Positions 9,171 to 18,244 of a stretch of DNA of 64,000 nucleotides are shown one piece after another; position 1 is the stretch's first letter, and every line of letters begins with the position of its first letter. The position numbers and the translations under genes were made by a program. This stretch comes from Cupriavidus sp. D384 (GTDB taxonomy: Bacteria > Pseudomonadota > Gammaproteobacteria > Burkholderiales > Burkholderiaceae): NCBI RefSeq assembly GCF_001652915.1, contig NZ_BBQI01000050.1:23107-87106 (forward strand). The letters are read 5' to 3'. The notes below the pieces were generated by a model. It was given only the letters and a program-made list of their open reading frames with translations, made no database searches and was not told the origin of the DNA.

Positions 9171-9527
9171 ATGGCATCGACACCAACCCAAGCGGCACCG
9201 CACGCCGAGCCGGCCCAGGAGCACGGCGGGCAGTCGCATTCGATCAGGCTGTACCTGAAGGTCTGGCTGCTGCTGTTCGTGCTGTCCACCATGTCGTACA
9301 TGGTGGACTACTTCAACCTGACGGGCCACCTGCGCTGGTTCCTGCTTCTGCTGTTCATGGTGCTCAAGGCCGGACTGATCATCGCCGTGTTCATGCATAT
9401 GGCCTGGGAACGCATGGCCCTGATCTGCGCGATACTGCTGCCGCCACTGTGCCTGCTCGTACTGGTATGGCTCATGGCGGCCGAAGCGGATTACACTTTC
9501 CTGACCCGCGGCGCATTTTTCCGCTAG
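9171..9527 (+). CDS. Cytochrome c oxidase subunit IV-like protein
   Basis: A 118-residue protein with a polar, His-rich N-terminus (about 24 residues) and three helices: LYLKVWLLLFVLSTMSYMV, WFLLLLFMVLKAGLIIAVFM and LICAILLPPLCLLVLVWLM. The KAGLIIAVFMHM segment is typical of the bacterial subunit IV family. The start is ATG at 9171, 8 bp after the previous stop. It is the last oxidase gene of the operon; the protein probably stabilises the complex rather than taking part in catalysis. Confidence 0.88.
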   Translation: MASTPTQAAPHAEPAQEHGGQSHSIRLYLKVWLLLFVLSTMSYMVDYFNLTGHLRWFLLLLFMVLKAGLIIAVFMHMAWERMALICAILLPPLCLLVLVWLMAAEADYTFLTRGAFFR

Positions 9528-9579
9528 TGTCCACCGGCCGGCGGCGGGCGCCGCGACGTATCCACCCCGGACCTCGCCT

Positions 9580-10773
9580 ATGCACGCCGTCACCGAAAGC
9601 ATCCTGCTCTACAACCATGGCCGTGATCCAGACCGGCTGACCATGAAGCTTGCCGCCATCGCGGCGGAGCCATTCGCGTTCTTTCGTGGCACCAACCATC
9701 TCTACGCGGCGTCGCTGCGAGGCGAGATCGGGCTCGATGCGCCGCGCACCTACGTTTGCGGCGACCTGCATGTGGAGAATTTTGGTTCCTTCAAGGGCGA
9801 CAACGGGCTGGTGTACTTCGACCTGAACGATTTCGACGATGCGCTGGTGGCGCCATTCACCGTGGATGCCGTACGCATGCTGTCGAGCGTACTGGTGGCC
9901 GCCCACCAATATGGGCTGTCCGAAGCGGATGCGCGCGTGGCGTGCGCCAACATGCTGGGCGAGTATACGCATACGCTGCGCACCGGCAAGCCGCGCTGGA
10001 TCGAACGCGCCACGGCAACCGGACTGGTCGCCACGTTGCTGCGGCAGGTGAAGCGCCGACGGCGCGGAGCGCTGCTGGCGGCGCGTACCGTGATGCGCGG
10101 CGGGCGCCGGCGGCTCAACGTCGACCGGCGGGCGCTGCGTGCAGACCGTGATCAGCGTGATCGCGCCGCGCACATCCTCGCCATCTACTCGCAGCAGGAG
10201 CATCACGGCCATCGCTTTACCGGGGAAGACGTCGCCCGCCGCGTGGCCGGGGTGGGCAGCCTTGGGCTGGAGCGCTACGTCGTGCTGGTGCATGACACGC
10301 AACTGCCCACGTCACGCCGGCTTGTCGATATCAAGCGTGCGGCGCCCAGCGCCTGGGTGGACATGCAACGTCACCAGCCGCACTGGAGCAGCGACGCCCA
10401 GCGCGTGGTCACATCCCAGCAGATCATGCAGGCGGCGTCGCCAGCGCTGCTGTCGTATGTGGCGCTGGATCGGCGCGAGTCGTTCGTCGTCAAGAGCCTG
10501 CAGCCAACCACCGATCGCGTGGACCTGGCGCATTGCCGCAACAAGGTGGCGTTGCTCGATGTACTCGGCACCATGGCGCGTGCGGCGGCGTGGGCGCACC
10601 TGCGTGGCTGCGGCCATCAGGCGGCGGACCGGATCGAGAAGCTGCAGGACTACGCCGCGGGCGGTCGCTGGCAGTCCATGGCGCTACGGCTGGCGCGGCA
10701 TGGGCGCGACGTGTCGCTGGCGCAGTGGAAGATCTACGCAGAGGACTACCGGAAGGCGAAAGGCGGGAAGTAG
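9580..10773 (+). CDS. DUF2252 family protein
   Basis: 397 residues. The DUF2252 signature is visible at the N-terminus: FFRGTNHLYA, then YVCGDLHVENFGSF and VYFDLNDFDDA, and downstream FVVKSLQP. These blocks resemble the catalytic pattern of protein-kinase-like/aminoglycoside phosphotransferase folds (GDLHxxN and DxxD), but activity in this family is uncharacterised. The frame starts 52 bp after the oxidase subunit IV gene without an obvious terminator between them, so read-through from the oxidase operon is possible. The N-terminus lacks a signal peptide, so it is cytosolic. Function is not known; the family call is firm. Confidence 0.88.
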   Translation: MHAVTESILLYNHGRDPDRLTMKLAAIAAEPFAFFRGTNHLYAASLRGEIGLDAPRTYVCGDLHVENFGSFKGDNGLVYFDLNDFDDALVAPFTVDAVRMLSSVLVAAHQYGLSEADARVACANMLGEYTHTLRTGKPRWIERATATGLVATLLRQVKRRRRGALLAARTVMRGGRRRLNVDRRALRADRDQRDRAAHILAIYSQQEHHGHRFTGEDVARRVAGVGSLGLERYVVLVHDTQLPTSRRLVDIKRAAPSAWVDMQRHQPHWSSDAQRVVTSQQIMQAASPALLSYVALDRRESFVVKSLQPTTDRVDLAHCRNKVALLDVLGTMARAAAWAHLRGCGHQAADRIEKLQDYAAGGRWQSMALRLARHGRDVSLAQWKIYAEDYRKAKGGK

Positions 10774-10821
10774 CCAGGCGGAGGGCGACGCAGGCGACGG
10801 TACGGCAGAAGGGGCGGGATG

Positions 10822-10847
10822 CCCCTCTCCCGCAGGCGGGAGAGGGG
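10822..10847. repeat. Inverted repeat between convergent genes (REP-like hairpin)
   Basis: Perfect 12-bp arms CCCCTCTCCCGC and GCGGGAGAGGGG around AG. It lies between the convergent DUF2252 and aldehyde dehydrogenase genes. A near-identical palindrome occurs at 42091-42114, so it is a dispersed intergenic repeat as well as a possible bidirectional terminator. Confidence 0.75.
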
Positions 10848-10858
10848 TAAGGCAAGGC

Positions 10859-12289
10859 TTAGACCTGCGTAATGAATTTCGTCACCAGGTAGCCGTCAAA
10901 GGTCTCCTGGCCGCCTTCGCTGCCGATGCCCGAATCCTTGATGCCGCCGAACGGCGTTTCCGACAGCGCCATGCCGAAGTGGTTGATGTTGACCATGCCG
11001 GCTTCCAGGCCGTTCGAGACCTGGTGGGCCGTCTTCAGCGAGTTCGTGAACACGTACGACGCCAGGCCAAACGGCAGGCTGTTGGCGCGACGCAGCACTT
11101 CCTCGGTGTCCTTGAAGCGCGTCACCGGCGCCACCGGGCCGAACGGCTCGTCCACCATCAGCTTGGCGTCGTCGGGCAGATCGGTCACCACGGTCGGGGC
11201 GAAGAAGAAGCCCTTGTCGCCGATGCGCGAGCCGCCGGCCACGATCTTGCCGCCGCGATGGCTGGCGTCATCCAGGAACTGTTCCATCGAGGCAATGCGG
11301 CGCTCGTGCGCCAGCGGGCCCATCTGGGTGCCGTCGTCCAGGCCGTTGCCGACCTTGATCGATCCGATCACCTCGGTAAAGCGCGCCAGGAAGCGGTCGT
11401 ACGCTTTTTCCTGGACGTAGAAGCGCGTCGGCGATACACAGACCTGGCCGGCATTGCGCAGCTTGAAGCGGGCCAGCATCTCGGCAGCCGGCTCGATATC
11501 GGCGTCGTCGAACACCAGCACCGGCGAATGGCCGCCCAGTTCCATCGTCACGCGCTTCATGTGGGCGCCGGCCATGGCGGCCAGCTGCTTGCCCACCGGC
11601 ACCGAGCCCGTGAACGAGATCTTGCGCACGATCGGCGACTCGATCAGGTAGGTGGACACTTCGCTGGGCACGCCCCAGACGATGTTCAGCACGCCCGGGG
11701 GCAGGCCTGCATCGTGGAACAGGCGGGCCAGTGCCACCACGGCGCTGGGCGAATCCTCGGGCCCTTTCAGGATCAGCGTACAGCCGGCGCCGATGGCCGC
11801 CACGATCTTGCGGATGGCCTGGTTGAACGGGAAATTCCATGGCGTGAACGCTGCGCAGACGCCAATCGGCTCGCGCACCACGATCTGGCGCACATTGGGG
11901 TTGCGCGGCGGAATCACGCGGCCGTAGATGCGGCGGCATTCCTCGGCGTGCCATTCGGCGTGCTCGGCGCAGATGGTGACTTCGGCCACGGCTTCGGCCA
12001 GCGGCTTGCCCTGGTCCAGCGTGATATCGCGGCCGATTTCCCTGGCGCGCGTGCGGGTCAGTTCCGCCACGCGGCGCAGAATGGCCGAGCGCTCCAGCGG
12101 CGAGGTCTTCTTCCACGTCTCGAAGGCACGCTGGGCGGCGGCCAGCGCGCGGTCCAGGTCGGCCTTGCTGGCGTGGGGCAGCTTGCCAAGCAGTTCCTGG
12201 GTGGCCGGGTTGATGACGTCCTGCTCGCGCCGGTCGCCTCCCTTGACGAATTCTCCATCGATGTAGAGGGCGAGATCCTGGTACACCAT
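10859..12289 (-). CDS. NAD(P)-dependent aldehyde dehydrogenase, succinate-semialdehyde dehydrogenase-like
   Basis: A 476-residue cytosolic aldehyde dehydrogenase, full length for the superfamily. Visible signatures: FTPWNFPF, the cofactor-binding [12 protein letters not shown], the general-base Glu in [11 protein letters not shown], and the catalytic Cys in [14 protein letters not shown], followed by DEPFGPV and the C-terminal PFGGIKDSG. The pattern VSPTRFYVQ and the overall length resemble GabD-type succinate-semialdehyde dehydrogenases and related 2,5-dioxovalerate dehydrogenases; the substrate cannot be fixed from sequence. It is a lone gene, divergent from a MATE exporter and convergent with the DUF2252 gene. 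The start has a GGAGACACG-type site. Confidence 0.88.
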   Translation of the reverse strand: MVYQDLALYIDGEFVKGGDRREQDVINPATQELLGKLPHASKADLDRALAAAQRAFETWKKTSPLERSAILRRVAELTRTRAREIGRDITLDQGKPLAEAVAEVTICAEHAEWHAEECRRIYGRVIPPRNPNVRQIVVREPIGVCAAFTPWNFPFNQAIRKIVAAIGAGCTLILKGPEDSPSAVVALARLFHDAGLPPGVLNIVWGVPSEVSTYLIESPIVRKISFTGSVPVGKQLAAMAGAHMKRVTMELGGHSPVLVFDDADIEPAAEMLARFKLRNAGQVCVSPTRFYVQEKAYDRFLARFTEVIGSIKVGNGLDDGTQMGPLAHERRIASMEQFLDDASHRGGKIVAGGSRIGDKGFFFAPTVVTDLPDDAKLMVDEPFGPVAPVTRFKDTEEVLRRANSLPFGLASYVFTNSLKTAHQVSNGLEAGMVNINHFGMALSETPFGGIKDSGIGSEGGQETFDGYLVTKFITQV

Positions 12290-12534
12290 GCGTGTCTCCT
12301 GTGCGGGTTGGGACGGCGCGCCGGCCGGCGGCCGCGAACGATCGGTCGGAAAAACGCAAGCTTAACGCTTCGGGCCGGATTGCGCACAGAGATGATGGTT
12401 GGCCGATAATGCGGATTGCCGGTGGCACGGGGCCGGGCCGCGAACTAGACTGACGGGTCTGCCGCCTGCTTGTTGCTCATCCACCCCTCCCGCGCGAGCC
12501 GTTCGTGTTGCAGCGCGGCAAAACCGATTTCCCT

Positions 12535-13992
12535 ATGAAGCCCGATGCCAGACTGACCACCGGCCCGATTGGCCGGACGTTGCTGATGTTCTCGCTGCCC
12601 GTGCTGGGCAGCAACATCCTCCAGTCGCTGAACGCCTCGATCAACTCCGTATGGGTCGGCCGTTACCTGGGCGAGGCGGCGCTGACCGCCACGTCCAATG
12701 CCAACATCATCCTGTTCTTCCTGCTGGGCGTGGTGTTCGGCATCAGCATGGCCAACACGATCATGATCGGCCAGGCCATCGGGGCGCGCGATATCGATGA
12801 GGCACGCCGGGTGGTGGGCACCAGCACCACGTTCTTCGTGGGGTTGTCGGTGCTGGCCGCGGCGCTGGGTTTTGTCTTCACGCCGCAGATCCTGGCGGCG
12901 ATGCAGACGCCGCTAGACGCCGCGCCGCTGGCCGTGATCTACCTGCGCATCATCTTCGTGGCGCTGCCGTTCATGTATTTCTACAACTTCGTGATGATGA
13001 CGCTGCGCGGTGCAGGCGACTCGCGCACGCCGTTCTATTTCATGCTGCTGTCGGCGGTACTCGACGTGGTGCTGAACCCGGTGCTGATCTTCGGCGTGGG
13101 CCCGATCCCGGCGCTTGGCATTGCCGGGTCCGCCCTGGCAACGCTGATCGCGCAGATGACCTGCCTGGTGGCGATGATCGTGCTGCTCTACCGCCGCAAG
13201 CACTTCCTGCTGCTGCATCGCACGCAACTGGCGCTGCTGAAGCCCGATACGGCCATCCTCAGGGCGCTGGTCGCCAAGGGCCTGCCGATGGGGCTGCAGA
13301 TGGTGGTGATCTCGTCGTCGGCCATCGTGATGATGTCACTGGTCAACGGCTACGGATCGCAGACCACGGCCGCCTATGGCGTGGCGTCGCAGTTGTGGAC
13401 GTATGTACAGATGCCGGCGCTGGCCGTCGGGGCCAGCGTGTCGTCGATGGTGGCGCAGAACGTAGGGGCGGGCCTGTGGGCGCGCGTGTCGCGCATCACG
13501 CAGGTGGGCCTGCTGTTCAACGTGCTGATGACCGGCGCGCTCGTGGCGCTGGTCTACCTGTTCAACCGCCATTCGCTCGGCATCTTCCTGGGCGACGACA
13601 GCGTGGCGATCGAGATCGCGCAGCATATCAACCGGGTGGTGCTCTGGTCGTTCATCCTGTTCGGATTCACCATCGTGGTGTTCGGCACGGTGCGGGCAAC
13701 CGGCGCGGTGATGGCGCCGCTGGTCATCCTGTTTATCTCGATGTGGGTGATCCGGCTGCCGTTCGCATGGGGCCTGGCAAAGCATGTCGGGGCCGAATCG
13801 ATCTGGTGGAGTTTCCCGCTGGGGTCGGTGGTTTCGGTGGTGCTGGCCTTCCTTTATTACCGGTTCGGCAACTGGAAGCGCAGCCATATCCTGCCCGCCA
13901 CGCCGCACCCGGAAGCGGTGGGACAGGCGCCCGACACCAGCATGGGATGCCCATGCGAGGACGTCGACGCCGGTGCCGAAGCAGTCCGCTGA
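12535..13992 (+). CDS. MATE family efflux transporter
   Basis: A 485-residue multidrug/toxin exporter of the MATE superfamily with about twelve helices. The N-terminal half starts TGPIGRTLLMFSLPVLGSNI and includes SINSVWVGRYLGEAALTA, GISMANTIMIGQAIGARD and the gene duplicates this pattern in the second half (KGLPMGLQMVVISSSAIVMM, GASVSSMVAQNVGAG). Such proteins exchange Na+ or H+ for cationic drugs or metabolites across the inner membrane. A GTG at 12505 would add ten residues; the ATG at 12535 fits the family N-terminus better, but neither has a strong ribosome site. It is divergent from the aldehyde dehydrogenase gene. The substrate is unknown. Confidence 0.92.
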   Translation: MKPDARLTTGPIGRTLLMFSLPVLGSNILQSLNASINSVWVGRYLGEAALTATSNANIILFFLLGVVFGISMANTIMIGQAIGARDIDEARRVVGTSTTFFVGLSVLAAALGFVFTPQILAAMQTPLDAAPLAVIYLRIIFVALPFMYFYNFVMMTLRGAGDSRTPFYFMLLSAVLDVVLNPVLIFGVGPIPALGIAGSALATLIAQMTCLVAMIVLLYRRKHFLLLHRTQLALLKPDTAILRALVAKGLPMGLQMVVISSSAIVMMSLVNGYGSQTTAAYGVASQLWTYVQMPALAVGASVSSMVAQNVGAGLWARVSRITQVGLLFNVLMTGALVALVYLFNRHSLGIFLGDDSVAIEIAQHINRVVLWSFILFGFTIVVFGTVRATGAVMAPLVILFISMWVIRLPFAWGLAKHVGAESIWWSFPLGSVVSVVLAFLYYRFGNWKRSHILPATPHPEAVGQAPDTSMGCPCEDVDAGAEAVR

Positions 13993-14416
13993 ACAACATG
14001 ACGCATGCACACATAAACCAGGCGGTCTGCATGACCACACATATGACCTCTGTCTGCCGCCGCCCGGCGCGCCTGTAAGCAAGTCGAAAGCTGCGCGATG
14101 CCCCGCCGCCGCGCAGCCGCCTCACTGCGCGGTCTTTCCTTTCATTCGTCTTTCTGCCACGCCTTTCAATTGCCTTGCGTCGACGCATTCGCGGCGCGGT
14201 AAATACATCACAACGTGATGTATTGCAATAGGATGGCTGCTGAAGCAGGTATCGGGAAATACCCTAAACCCCAGACAAATGAAAGGCGGCTGAAAGTTCC
14301 CATTTTTATCGTTCGTCCCATCGCGTCGAACGTGTCCGCACTCGCGCGTTCGCAGCGTGGCCTGCCAGAGCCGGCGATCCACGCGTACCGCTTTCACAAC
14401 TTTGAGGAGAATCGTT
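13993..14416. other. 424-bp intergenic region upstream of tctBA
   Basis: No convincing gene. It holds a perfect inverted repeat at 14202-14224 (listed separately) and the ribosome site of tctB at 14404-14409. The tctBA promoter is expected here. Confidence 0.6.
14202..14224. promoter_or_regulatory. Perfect palindrome, candidate operator for tctBA
   Basis: Arms AATACATCAC (14202-14211) and GTGATGTATT (14215-14224) around AAC, AT-rich against a GC-rich background and about 190 bp upstream of tctB. It looks like a dimeric repressor or activator site; the regulator is not identified. A weaker version lies at 4555-4576. Confidence 0.5.
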
Positions 14417-14878
14417 TTGCGCATACGCAGCCAAAAGGACTTTGCCTCCGGCCTGATGTTCGTTCTGGTCGGCCTGGGCTTTTCCTTCGTCGCTCGCGGC
14501 TATTCCATGGGAACAGCCGCCAAGATGGGTCCTGGATACTTCCCGTTCCTGCTCGGGCTGGTGCTTGCACTGCTGGGTGCGGTCGTGACGATCGGGGCCC
14601 TGTCGTCCAAGGGTGAGAAAGACCAGCTGGCCCGCTGGGACCTGAAGATCCTGCTGTGGATCCTGGGTTCCGTCGTGCTGTTCGGCCTGCTGCTCAAGCC
14701 GCTCGGCATGGTGCTGTCGGTGTTTGTGCTGGTGATCGTGTCGTCGATGGCCAGCCATGAGTTCAGCTGGAAGGGCGCGCTGCTCAACAGCGTCGTGCTC
14801 GTGCTGATCAGCATGGGCGCGTTCGTGTACGGCATCAATCTGCAGATGCCGGTGTGGCCTGCCTTCATCACCGGCTAA
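14417..14878 (+). CDS. tctB: Tripartite tricarboxylate transporter small subunit TctB
   Basis: A 153-residue membrane protein with four helices, the small permease subunit of the TTT family. The best start is TTG at 14417: a GAGGAG site lies at 14404-14409 with 7-base spacing and the product then starts LRIRSQKDFASGLMFVLVGL, typical of TctB. An upstream ATG at 14357 would add 20 basic residues without family support. The characteristic YSMGTAAKMGPGYFP motif follows the first helix. Its stop sits in the ribosome site of tctA, so the pair is co-translated. Substrate: a carboxylate, not determinable. Confidence 0.9.
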   Translation: MRIRSQKDFASGLMFVLVGLGFSFVARGYSMGTAAKMGPGYFPFLLGLVLALLGAVVTIGALSSKGEKDQLARWDLKILLWILGSVVLFGLLLKPLGMVLSVFVLVIVSSMASHEFSWKGALLNSVVLVLISMGAFVYGINLQMPVWPAFITG

Positions 14879-14891
14879 GGAGTCGCCCCAA

Positions 14892-16394
14892 ATGGAATTG
14901 TTTGAACACCTTGCCCTGGGCTTCTCCACGGCACTGACCCTGCAGAACCTGGCATACGCCTTCCTGGGCTGCGTGCTGGGTACGCTGATCGGCGTGCTGC
15001 CGGGCCTCGGGCCTCTGGCTACCATCGCCATGCTGCTGCCGGTGACGTACTCGCTGCCCCCGGTGGCCGCGCTGATCATGCTGGCCGGTATCTACTACGG
15101 CGCGCAGTACGGTGGTTCCACCACCGCCATCCTGGTGAACCTGCCGGGTGAATCGTCGTCCGTGGTGACCACCATCGACGGCTACCAGATGGCACGGCGC
15201 GGCCGCGCTGGCGTGGCGCTTGCCACCGCCGGTATCGGTTCGTTCTTCGCAGGCTGCGTGGCTACGCTGATCCTGGCTGCCTTCGCAACGCCGCTGTCGG
15301 AACTGGCATTCAAGTTCGGTCCCGCCGAGTACTTCTCGCTGATGGTGCTGGGCCTGATCGGTGCCGTGGTGCTGGCTTCGGGCTCGCTGCCCAAGGCTGT
15401 GGCGATGATCGTGCTGGGCCTGCTGATGGGCCTGATCGGTACCGACGTGAACTCGGGCGCTGCGCGCTTCTCGTTCGACGTGCCCGAACTGACCGACGGC
15501 ATCGATTTCGTGGCGCTGGCAATGGGTATGTTCGGTTTCGCGGAAATCATCGCGAACCTGGAGCAGAAGGAAGCCCGCGAGACGTTCACGAACAAGGTGA
15601 CGAACCTGTTCCCGACCCGCGACGACTTCCGGCGCATGATCCCTGCCGTGCTGCGTGGCACGATGCTGGGTTCGGCACTGGGTATCCTGCCGGGCGGCGG
15701 TGCGGCACTGGCTTCGTTTGCAGCCTACTCGCTGGAAAAGAAGACCTCGAAGTACGCACACGAGTTTGGCAAGGGCGCCATCGAAGGCGTGGCAGGTCCG
15801 GAATCGGCCAACAACGCCGCGGCACAGACCTCGTTCATCCCGCTGCTGACGCTGGGCATTCCGCCCAACGCCGTGATGGCGCTGATGGTGGGCGCGATGA
15901 CGATCCACAACATCCAGCCGGGCCCGCAGGTCATGACCAGCAACCCGTCGCTGTTCTGGGGCCTGATCGCCTCGATGTGGATCGGCAACCTGATGCTGAT
16001 CATCCTGAACCTGCCGATGATCGGTATCTGGGTGAAGCTGCTGACCGTGCCGTATCGCTTCCTGTACCCGGCCATTCTGACGTTCTGCTGCATTGGCGTG
16101 TACTCGGTCAACAACCAGACCTTCGACGTGTTCATGGCGGCCGCCTTCGGTGTGATCGGCTACCTGTTCCTGAAGCTCAAGTGCGAGCCGGCTCCGCTGT
16201 TGCTGGGCTTCGTGCTGGGACCGATGATGGAAGAAAACTTCCGCCGTACGCTGCTGCTGTCGCGTGGCGAGTTCACGGTGTTCTTCACCCGTCCGCTGTC
16301 GGTGGGTCTGCTGATTGCTGCAGCCGCACTGGTGGCCGTGGTGGCGCTGCCGTCGATCAAGGCGAAGCGCGAAGAAGCGTTCCAGGAAGAATAA
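14892..16394 (+). CDS. tctA: Tripartite tricarboxylate transporter large subunit TctA
   Basis: 500 residues with about twelve helices, the large permease subunit of a TTT secondary transporter driven by ion gradient and fed by a periplasmic Bug/TctC protein. Family blocks seen: LIGVLPGLGPLATIAMLLP, YYGAQYGGSTTAILVNLPGE and the internal repeat LGILPGGGAALASFAAYSLE, then GPESANNAAAQTSFIPLLTLGIP. Codon use is enriched in frequent codons over the neighbours, suggesting good expression. No TctC gene adjoins this pair; an orphan Bug protein lies at 47547-48542. A clear terminator follows. Confidence 0.96.
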   Translation: MELFEHLALGFSTALTLQNLAYAFLGCVLGTLIGVLPGLGPLATIAMLLPVTYSLPPVAALIMLAGIYYGAQYGGSTTAILVNLPGESSSVVTTIDGYQMARRGRAGVALATAGIGSFFAGCVATLILAAFATPLSELAFKFGPAEYFSLMVLGLIGAVVLASGSLPKAVAMIVLGLLMGLIGTDVNSGAARFSFDVPELTDGIDFVALAMGMFGFAEIIANLEQKEARETFTNKVTNLFPTRDDFRRMIPAVLRGTMLGSALGILPGGGAALASFAAYSLEKKTSKYAHEFGKGAIEGVAGPESANNAAAQTSFIPLLTLGIPPNAVMALMVGAMTIHNIQPGPQVMTSNPSLFWGLIASMWIGNLMLIILNLPMIGIWVKLLTVPYRFLYPAILTFCCIGVYSVNNQTFDVFMAAAFGVIGYLFLKLKCEPAPLLLGFVLGPMMEENFRRTLLLSRGEFTVFFTRPLSVGLLIAAAALVAVVALPSIKAKREEAFQEE

Positions 16395-16453
16395 CGCTCC
16401 GTGGCGTTCCTGAACCATCGCGCCGCCCAGGCGGCGCGAAACTAGCAAGCTTT

Positions 16454-16484
16454 CGGGGTGCCACTGCGTGCACCCCGTTTTTTT
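16454..16484 (+). terminator. Rho-independent terminator of tctBA
   Basis: Stem CGGGGTGC (16454-16461) with GCACCCCG (16470-16477), eight-base loop, then seven T. Confidence 0.9.
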
Positions 16485-16578
16485 AGCCATTGAAGAAGAG
16501 GAGCCTGGCTGCGTCAGCAGTCTCGGGCTGCGCATGATGATTAGACTTACCGCACCTTTGGCTGCGTCACCTGCGCCT

Positions 16579-16866
16579 ATGAAAACGCCTTCGCTCGACC
16601 GGGTCGTTTCCCGGCTGTACATCCTGAAGCTGGTGCAGGCCAGCCCATCCACGGTGTTCAACCTGATGGAGCGTCTGCGCGACCGGGGAATAGACAAGAA
16701 CATCCGTGCGCTGCGCCCCATCCTGCGCAGCCTGATGATGGCGCGCGCCATTACCGCCGAGCTGGTGGAAGGCAATGGTCGTGTCTACACGATCACCGAT
16801 CAGGGCCGGGCGGAACTTGACGCCTACCTGTCGCACCTCGACGTGCTGAAGCGCGAGGAAGCGTAA
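16579..16866 (+). CDS. Small winged-helix (PadR-like) protein
   Basis: 95 residues from ATG 16579 (an in-frame start further upstream would overlap the terminator of tctA). The body YILKLVQASPSTVFNLMERL, IRALRPILRSLMMARAITAE and NGRVYTITDQGRAELDAYLS follows the helix-helix-wing pattern of PadR-like winged-helix regulators: short first helix, recognition helix near residues 40-55, and the 'Y.iT..G' wing end. It lacks the long C-terminal dimerisation helix of full PadR. Target unknown; neighbouring tctBA is a candidate. The ribosome site is weak, so the start is uncertain. Confidence 0.65.
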   Translation: MKTPSLDRVVSRLYILKLVQASPSTVFNLMERLRDRGIDKNIRALRPILRSLMMARAITAELVEGNGRVYTITDQGRAELDAYLSHLDVLKREEA

Positions 16867-16892
16867 GGCGACTGCGCCTGTACACAATAGAA

Positions 16893-16925
16893 AATGCCCC
16901 GGTGCCGCAAGGGCACCGGGGCATT
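16893..16925. terminator. Bidirectional terminator between convergent genes
   Basis: Perfect 14-bp stem AATGCCCCGGTGCC (16893-16906) and GGCACCGGGGCATT (16912-16925), loop of five. A-run upstream serves the minus-strand gene. Confidence 0.8.
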
Positions 16926-16940
16926 GCCGGCGGGCCGCGA

Positions 16941-17732
16941 TTACTGCGCCGCCGTCTGCGTCACCAGTTCCTGGGCCGTCGCATTGCTGGTGTTGCTTTG
17001 CGCCACCAGTACCTTGATCTTGTTCGGCACCACCGCGCCAAAGCCGTCGGCCGGGATCGTGGTGATCAGCCAGTCGGCATTCTTGCTGATGGTCAGCGCA
17101 CCGGAATCGAAGATCACCGTCTTCGTGCCCGCCGTCGTGATGCGCAGGCGATAGGTGCCGCCATCCACATACTGCGAATCCTGGCCCGATGCCGGCACGG
17201 CGGCCTTGTACCGCACCGAGGCCATGTTCGGCTGCACCGAGTTCAGGTCCACGGCCGGCGTCGTCAGGTACACGTCGATGTTCTGCGCATTGATCGACGC
17301 ATTGAACGTCCGCACCCGTGCCGAGGTATCCAGCAGGCCCTTGCCGTACGGGTCGTCGATCTGCGCCACGTCGGCTGCCGTGGTGCCGGGCAGGGCGATC
17401 ACGGTGTACTTGTGACCGGTATGCGCGTCAACTGTGGTAGCGCCGATCTGTGTCGACGTACCGGTCAGGTTGAACGCGAACAGGTTGTTGCCCGTGGATA
17501 CATCGAAGTAGCCGGACACGGTCTTGTACGGGATGTTCTGCAGCGATGTCAGTGCGCCGTTCTGCAGCACGTCCACATTGGGGCCAGCCGTGACCGCATG
17601 GATCACGCGCACCGACGGCTTGCTGACGCCGATGCGGTCATCGATGCCGTCGTCGCCGCCACCGCAGGCCGCGAGGACCGCCGTGGTTGCCAGCGCCAGT
17701 CCCAGAATGATCCTTTTCCTGAATTGCGTCAT
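16941..17732 (-). CDS. DUF4397 domain lipoprotein
   Basis: 263 residues. The N-terminus MTQFRKRIILGLALATTAVL leads into a lipobox LAAC with the lipidated Cys at 23, followed by GGGDDG, so the mature protein is a lipoprotein; no Asp at +2, which predicts outer-membrane sorting. Two similar beta-rich units follow (VRVIHAVTAGPNVDVLQNG... and VRTFNASINAQNIDVYLTT...), typical of DUF4397, whose function is unknown. The duplicated unit pattern is visible by eye. It is a single gene, convergent with the winged-helix gene. Confidence 0.85.
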   Translation of the reverse strand: MTQFRKRIILGLALATTAVLAACGGGDDGIDDRIGVSKPSVRVIHAVTAGPNVDVLQNGALTSLQNIPYKTVSGYFDVSTGNNLFAFNLTGTSTQIGATTVDAHTGHKYTVIALPGTTAADVAQIDDPYGKGLLDTSARVRTFNASINAQNIDVYLTTPAVDLNSVQPNMASVRYKAAVPASGQDSQYVDGGTYRLRITTAGTKTVIFDSGALTISKNADWLITTIPADGFGAVVPNKIKVLVAQSNTSNATAQELVTQTAAQ

Positions 17733-18244
17733 GTGTTCACCTCTTTTCCGTTTGAAGTTCAGGGAGCGAGCGAGACATGCTGAGACGACGTTGCTGCCAG
17801 AGGAAGTCGTCGTTTCGTGCGATGCGCGCCGCGCTCGGCAATCGTGATGCGGGTTGCAGCTGGCAGCCTTGTGTCATTGCGCTTGCCGTGATGAAACGAT
17901 AGGCATCCGGGAAAAAGGGAGACAGACGCGGGGCTCCGAAATCAATGTCGGAGGAATCCCACAATTCGGTTGCAAAGCTGACACACGAGCGTACGTTTCA
18001 AACGCAGCGCCGCCCCATGCTGCGGCATGTCAAAGAGGCAAAAAAAAACGGGCCGCAACAGCGCTGCGACCCGCCTCGCACGATAACTGCAAGGGTCAAC
18101 CGGAACGAGCACCCGCATGCCTCCCACAGCTTCGTCTGCATCGTCAGACGAATGACCAGCCTGATGGGCGAGCGCCGCGAACGGGACCGTGCCGCTCCTG
18201 TCCGGATTCCGGTCTATCCGTACGGCGACAGCGGCATCATGGGT
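17733..18244. other. 512-bp region between two minus-strand genes
   Basis: No supported gene. It contains a minus-strand terminator (18040-18073) about 170 bp beyond the upstream BON gene, and the promoter region of the DUF4397 gene. Short open frames crossing the terminator were not accepted. Confidence 0.5.
18040..18073 (-). terminator. Rho-independent terminator, minus strand
   Basis: On the minus strand CGGGTCGCA (18073-18065) pairs with TGCGGCCCG (18057-18049) with one G:U, loop of seven, then nine T (18048-18040). It probably ends the BON-gene transcript, leaving a 3' untranslated stretch of about 170 bases. Confidence 0.8.

Noticed and set aside
17737..17964. 75-residue minus-strand frame upstream of the DUF4397 gene
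   Set aside because: No ribosome site, no hydrophobic or domain pattern; GC-rich chance frame.
17942..18127. 61-residue minus-strand frame across the terminator at 18040
   Set aside because: It would contain the terminator stem and its T-run within the coding part; not plausible as a gene.
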